From: Polytrichum commune
Lineage: Eukaryota > Streptophyta > Polytrichopsida > Polytrichales > Polytrichaceae
Assembly: GCA_950295325.1 (NCBI GenBank)
Contig: OX485805.1
Span: 57,438,758 to 57,498,757 of the forward strand
Length of the DNA stretch: 60,000 bases
Reading direction: 5' to 3'
In this document: in pieces, positions 55,193 through 60,000 of the stretch
How the letters are laid out: each line of letters begins with the position of its first letter
Position numbering within the stretch: the stretch's first letter is position 1
Position numbers and translations under genes: made by a program
The notes under the pieces: generated by a model
What the model was told of the DNA's origin: nothing
Databases searched by the model: none
The model's input: the letters and a program-made list of their open reading frames with translations, nothing else

Positions 55193-58100
55193 TCACAACA
55201 CGTGCTCAGAGTCGTCTTCAAGCTCAAACCTGGCCAAGGACTCATCCTTGAGGACCACATATTTGGGAGGGCTACGACTGCCATCTTGTTGCAATGCAGC
55301 ATTTCCTAGTCCTCCTTCAACCAGCTTAAGATATCTGCACGCATTCAGATACCAATTCCGAATTCAGTACACATAAACTCAAACAACAAAGTTGTATAAC
55401 ATCCCTAAACACTCATTACTGATAATGGTTACAGTGTATGCAATATATGATAACCATTTGACACCACAGCATCGGTAGACTTCACAAGATAACTCACTGA
55501 GAATTGGCTAAAACTTATCAAAACAATATAGAAGTGATTCAAAAGAACATGATCAGTGGATTCCACTCTGAGATCAATTTGTAGACAAGGACGAGTGACT
55601 GATCATCTATTAGCATGTCTGGGACCTCAGTACAGAAACATACTTGAACCAGTTGAATAGGCTGACACCAAAAATGATGACTACCAACCCAAGACCCTTC
55701 AACCATGTGAATTCGTCATGGAAGAAGAAAACTGCGACCTGCACAAGAATCAGGAGTGTTCTGTTCAGTAAAATGACAGTGAATCAATCTAGATTTGTAC
55801 TTTTAGGTACTCAACAGCCAGTTAAATAGTAACAAGAATATCTGGAGCAGATGTAGTGCTGATAATAGTAGATGAGGACTACAACACCGTTGGCACAAGA
55901 AGACAACAAAAATTTCTGTATTATTCTGCGACATTTATACATAATAACCTCACAAAAAACGTTATAAACTTCAAGGATTTGTCCACCCATGGACAGGTCA
56001 AACTACTTACCACAATGGTAACAACCTCCTTGATCACACCCGCAATTGTCAGAGTAACTGCACTTGTCTCTGCAATAAGAAAATACTCGGCCATCACCTG
56101 TCCATAGTCGACCACAAGATCCATATACATCAGAACCTTTCAGATACACAAACATTAGCACAATCTAACAACAAATCCTATACACATGTATAGATTACTC
56201 AATAACCCAAGAGTGTGTGCTAGGGGGCTGATTCACATTTATTAGACTAAAACACATTCACATTAGTCGGTACCTCAGAGGCATTGAACTAAATAACAAC
56301 TTAGTCCATTAAGTTGAATAGCAAGTTGGACAGTTCATCCACCGGTATTCGGATGCCTGTGAGAGTAACAATTGTTATGCTTGACGTGTTCCAACCAAAC
56401 AGCCACTCATAGGACACCATGTCCAAAAGATATCCTGTGCACTCTAGTAGATTGCTAGAGCAGAAGATTACCATGAAGAATGCAAGTCCTCCGCCAAGCA
56501 GCATAAGTGCACAGCTCTCAAATATGTGCTGTGAAGTGTCAAAATACGGAGTTTCACCCAATTTATGCCAGGGCTCTATTGCTAACGAGAATATAATTGT
56601 GATGAAAGCCATGACAGGCGTGAGGTAACTCATTGCAGCAAATGGGTTGCTCAATCCTGATGCACAAAACAATGTTCATACAAGTCACAGGATGAGCACA
56701 GGGGTCCTTGGCAATACTAATGAAAGCAAAGAAACAAAGGATGCCGCAATATCTAACAGACCACTACTATCTGAAGTTCATCAACAGGCCAACAGATCAG
56801 GGAAAAAGTTGACTGTGTATTGATAAATTAACAGTAAGGGACGCAGGCAGTAAGTTTGTACCATATTCCTCTTTCTGAGTTCGTAAGATAGCGTCCGGCG
56901 ATCCCACATGCATCACAATTGATCAAAAACTGAGTAAATGGAGATAATACACAATCATTTCTCAAATCTCAGGGATAAACCACAGGGCTAGAAGACCTTC
57001 ATTGAGAACATCTCCACAGATGACTCCTAAGAAGTGAGCTCTGCATGGTCGCCAAGCAATGTCTAGTAGGTAACATTTGCAAGTTAGTCTTATGAAGGAT
57101 AGCACACTAATCATAGTTGCAGTAATCACATAGTCAGATAACTGTCAAAAATGTCCATGAGAACACTGCATTAGGAGACTACCTGCAGGAGAAGCTGGGT
57201 CACCGTCCATCGGAAACCCGACATGACAGCTGCAAGCATTACTAGAATAAAACCTCGAAGTTCAAAGTCTGTTTCCTTTGCAACTGCATCCCTCACACCA
57301 ATGTATGGATCAGACATAAGACGGCAACTACCACAACACACATTTATTTGTAGTGTCCTAATGACAATCAAAGCGATAAAATCATCAGACATCTCTGGAA
57401 GAAAAGAACTGCAGCCATACACCCCTGCAATGTGGCTAGATGTGTAGTGTGCTTTCTTGCAAACTAGTTTAAAGATGACAAGGACTATGTTGAGTAGCTG
57501 AAACAGGCAATCGACCGCCTGGCCAAACAACACAAAAACATGACCATGAAGGAGGCATACCAGTCAACATGACCCCGAATGAGATAATTATAATGATACC
57601 CAGTAGCTTGAAACTTGGCACTTCCAATCTGTTAAAACAACATTTGGAAGGTGAACATCAGCTTGGGCCTTTCACAGTGCATGAAGCGATCCAAGAAAGA
57701 TTAAAGAAACCAACAACATCAAACCCAAAACCTCTTCCCAGTATGTGCCAGAACCTCAAGGCATTATCTACACCCCCAAAGCTCCACTGGAATCCAACAT
57801 ACATCCCAAATGTTCACTTCCAAATGTGGGGAAAAGGTTACACTTCCAGGCATAAACTCTCTAGGAGAATAAATCCACATCCCAAATGCAATCTTACAGC
57901 CATATTCACACCCCTACATCTGTGTTGAGCAGAACCGACTAGGCATACGTCCACTGACAGATATTTAACTTACTTGAATGCAAATGCAAATAGAAGAAGG
58001 AACACTGGTGCTCCAGATTTACACTGCACAATCCCACCATTTAGATTTACACACTAAACTATTATAGTCATTGCTACTGTGTAAACCTCACAGAGAATCT

Positions 58101-59997
58101 GTTCAGAATTGTCCCTAAAAATTGCAAAGGCCATCACCAGCAGCAAGAAGGTTTGGTGTGGCATCCTGAATTAGGCAACAGTCACTGCATAGGACTTTGA
58201 ATGATGTTGATATCAAAACTACACGAGAGCTAGTTACAAGGAGATAAGCTTCTGTGTACCTAACAAAATATCTGGTAGATAGTTTTTCAGACTGCTTAAA
58301 CAAATCAAATTGCACACTTATTGATGGAGGAAACATCTTACCATAGTGGCAAAAGAAACAGAAATAAATACAATGGAGATGTTACTAAGGTCGATATCTA
58401 GTGCTGTTGCGGCAGCTGTTGGAACAACTGCCATTGGCCAAATACGAACAAAAGCATCAGTGAACAAATTCTTTTTATGATAAGCTTGAAACTGTCCCTT
58501 TCACAACAACATTCCCTCAATCCATTAGCTACTACATCATAGACCCCCCCTCTCTTTGCAACCCTTTCCAAACATGTAAGGTTCAGGGTTTTGGAACGAG
58601 AGCTCAAATTAGACTCTGGAAAGGGACATAACACAGAGGGATTCAATACCTCTGAAGAAATAATCTTTCCAGGTCATACGAATCTGGGATTTGGTGCCAC
58701 ACCAAAAGCGTACGAGAAGTGTAGAAATGATGGCTTGCATAGAGAAGTGAATGGTATTCATCAACAGAGGCGCTGGAAAATTACCCAGCTTCTCTCCTAG
58801 CAATAACTTGTTGTACCTGCATTAGCATTATAAACAGGCTGGTTTGAAGAGAGAACATATGTGCACTACTTCCCATCCTCAAGTATCAACCTGAGTACAA
58901 CTCATGCTGCAATCCCTCGTCTCCAGTTCTGATCGCTGATCCACAACTCCCTATGTAGAGCAGCTGATCTTGTTGGGGTCCACAAAGCCCTTCTTACAGA
59001 AAAAACCAAATCCCGCAATGGGATGACCTCACTCACATATGCTTTAAAATTCCCCAATTCCTAAATGTAGCAACTACTAGTATCAAAATGAAATGAGAAG
59101 CATTCTTCTTCTGAGGTTGATATAGGACATCTAGTTGGGTTAAGACCTAAAAGATTATCTGCACATTCCTTGTACTCTCAGAAACAAAATCCAACTGAAA
59201 ACATCTGAACTCTGGAGGCCAAGGATGAGGTGGACTTACAGAGTAAGGCAAGTGCTGAAAGTGTACCAAACCAGGACATAAAAGAGGGTCTTCATAATAG
59301 TGATGAAGATAGGATTCGAAGTTGTAGGACGCAAATCTGCCACTGCTTCTTCTTCAAGGAATGTAATACCATGGTCTTTACCACTAAGCCTACTACGAGG
59401 TGACAAGTCTACTGCATTGGCTTTGAGAGCATCAATCAAGCTCCCTTTCAACACACTCTCCTTAAATGACCCCCCACCACCTTCTACCCCATTCTCCATC
59501 CGCGAAGCCCCAGTCGACCTACCCCTCGATCCATTCCTCCTCTTCGGTGTAGATTGCCCGGACCCACCTGACGCAGACGCCCCGAATTCCCTGTCAAAAT
59601 CTTCATCGGACACCAGCCCCACGCCTCTGGTTGCCATCTCATTGTGGAGAAAAGAGGTTCTCGTCTCCGATAGCAACGATTCCCGCAATACAGCCTCGTT
59701 TACCTCAGATTTCTGCACCCTTGCCAAGTCCCGTGACATAATCTCTCGTAACCCTCCAACTCTCTCAACCTTCTCCATCTCTGCTTCCCCTTGATCCGAC
59801 CTCATCATTTCCGGATCGTCCCCCATAGCCGTCCCCATCCCCTGCACAATGTCAATCCGGCTGTCCACTCCCCCATCCACATCCGCATCAACACCCATAA
59901 CCACAACCTCGTCCCCCTCCCCATCATCAAAATCTATCAGATTTGTAGTGGAATTTCTTGCCATCGAAGCCCCTTCCCCTTCCTTCAATGGCACCAT
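55193..59997 (-). CDS. TPT/DMT-family sugar-phosphate or nucleotide-sugar transporter (At1g06470-like), eleven exons
   Basis: Minus-strand exons: 59997-59240, 58816-58650, 58427-58342, 58023-57974, 57628-57561, 57283-57183, 56874-56862, 56656-56472, 56097-56011, 55738-55644 and 55334-55193. All joins keep frame, giving 583 residues. The first ~230 residues are acidic and disordered, then about ten membrane segments form a TPT domain: YVLVWYTFSTCLTLYNKLLL, FPAPLLMNTIHFSMQAIIST, VPTAAATALDIDLSNISIVF, CKSGAPVFLLLFAFAF, SGFRWTVTQLLLQKEEYGLS, LTPVMAFITIIFSLAIEPWH, TSAVTLTIAGVIKEVVTI and FFHDEFTWLKGLGLVVIIFG. Arabidopsis At1g06470 (probable sugar phosphate/phosphate translocator) is the closest relative I recall; such proteins sit in Golgi, ER or plastid membranes. 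The substrate cannot be told. The start at 59997 is 3 bases from the window edge; MARNSTTNLIDF 11 codons later is an alternative, and a start further upstream cannot be excluded. Confidence 0.93.
56862..56874 (-). other. 13-nt microexon of the transporter gene
   Basis: AAAGAGGAATATG, flanked by TCAG and GTACAAAC on the minus strand, supplies KEEY plus the first base of the next Gly codon. Without it, exon 6 (phase 0 end) and exon 8 (which needs one base) cannot be joined in frame. With it, the protein reads LLLQKEEYGLSNPF, matching the LLQK..YGL.NP motif of the family. Confidence 0.88.
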
Positions 59998-60000
59998 CTC

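Noticed and set aside
59300-59794. 164-residue plus-strand ORF
   Set aside because: Antisense of the disordered N-terminal exon of the transporter.
1-60000. tRNA genes, CRISPR arrays, bacterial operons or organelle origin
   Set aside because: No cloverleaf with A/B boxes or spaced direct-repeat array was found by eye; spliced nuclear genes and DNA transposons rule out a prokaryotic or organellar source.

Overview
The window is nuclear DNA of a land plant. All confident genes are intron-containing and match plant families: a URI-type prefoldin, a chloroplast P-class PPR protein like Arabidopsis At5g39980, the phytochrome-A F-box protein EID1, and a TPT-family sugar/nucleotide-sugar transporter like At1g06470. 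Introns follow GT-AG with strong GCAG acceptors. The gene-poor parts are AT-rich and packed with small non-autonomous DNA transposons, LINE relics and many G/C homopolymers. The species cannot be named. Protein divergence from Arabidopsis suggests a non-flowering or early-diverging plant, but that is inference.

Layout. 0.1-2.5 kb: URI gene (minus, five exons recognised, C-terminus unresolved at the left edge). 4.2-7.1 kb: two-exon PPR gene (plus), with local tandem duplications upstream, in its intron, and as a broken copy of its 3' end at 7.3-7.7 kb. 7.7-32.1 kb: a repeat-dominated block with two LINE relics, a 1.28-kb long-TIR Mutator-like element, two related Harbinger-type MITEs, a pogo/Tigger-like element, several other inverted-repeat elements, a ~180-bp satellite array, and several dispersed repeat families. 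32.1-36.7 kb: upstream region and EID1 (plus). 37.8-39.7 kb: an unrecognised five-exon membrane-anchored protein gene (minus) converging on EID1. 40-44 kb: one weak ORF, otherwise nothing recognisable. 44.2-49.4 kb: decayed transporter paralogue with at least seven exons in order, swollen by repeats. 49.8-55.2 kb: a 330-bp palindrome, a 5S rRNA-derived sequence and degenerate repeats. 55.2-60.0 kb: transporter gene (minus, eleven exons including a 13-nt microexon), reaching the right edge.

The genes are independent nuclear loci with no operon-like organisation. The two transporter loci are direct neighbours in the same orientation and share exon lengths and phases, so they arose by DNA-level tandem duplication. 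Exon joins were made by hand from splice consensus, reading-frame continuity and family similarity. They were not tested against transcripts.
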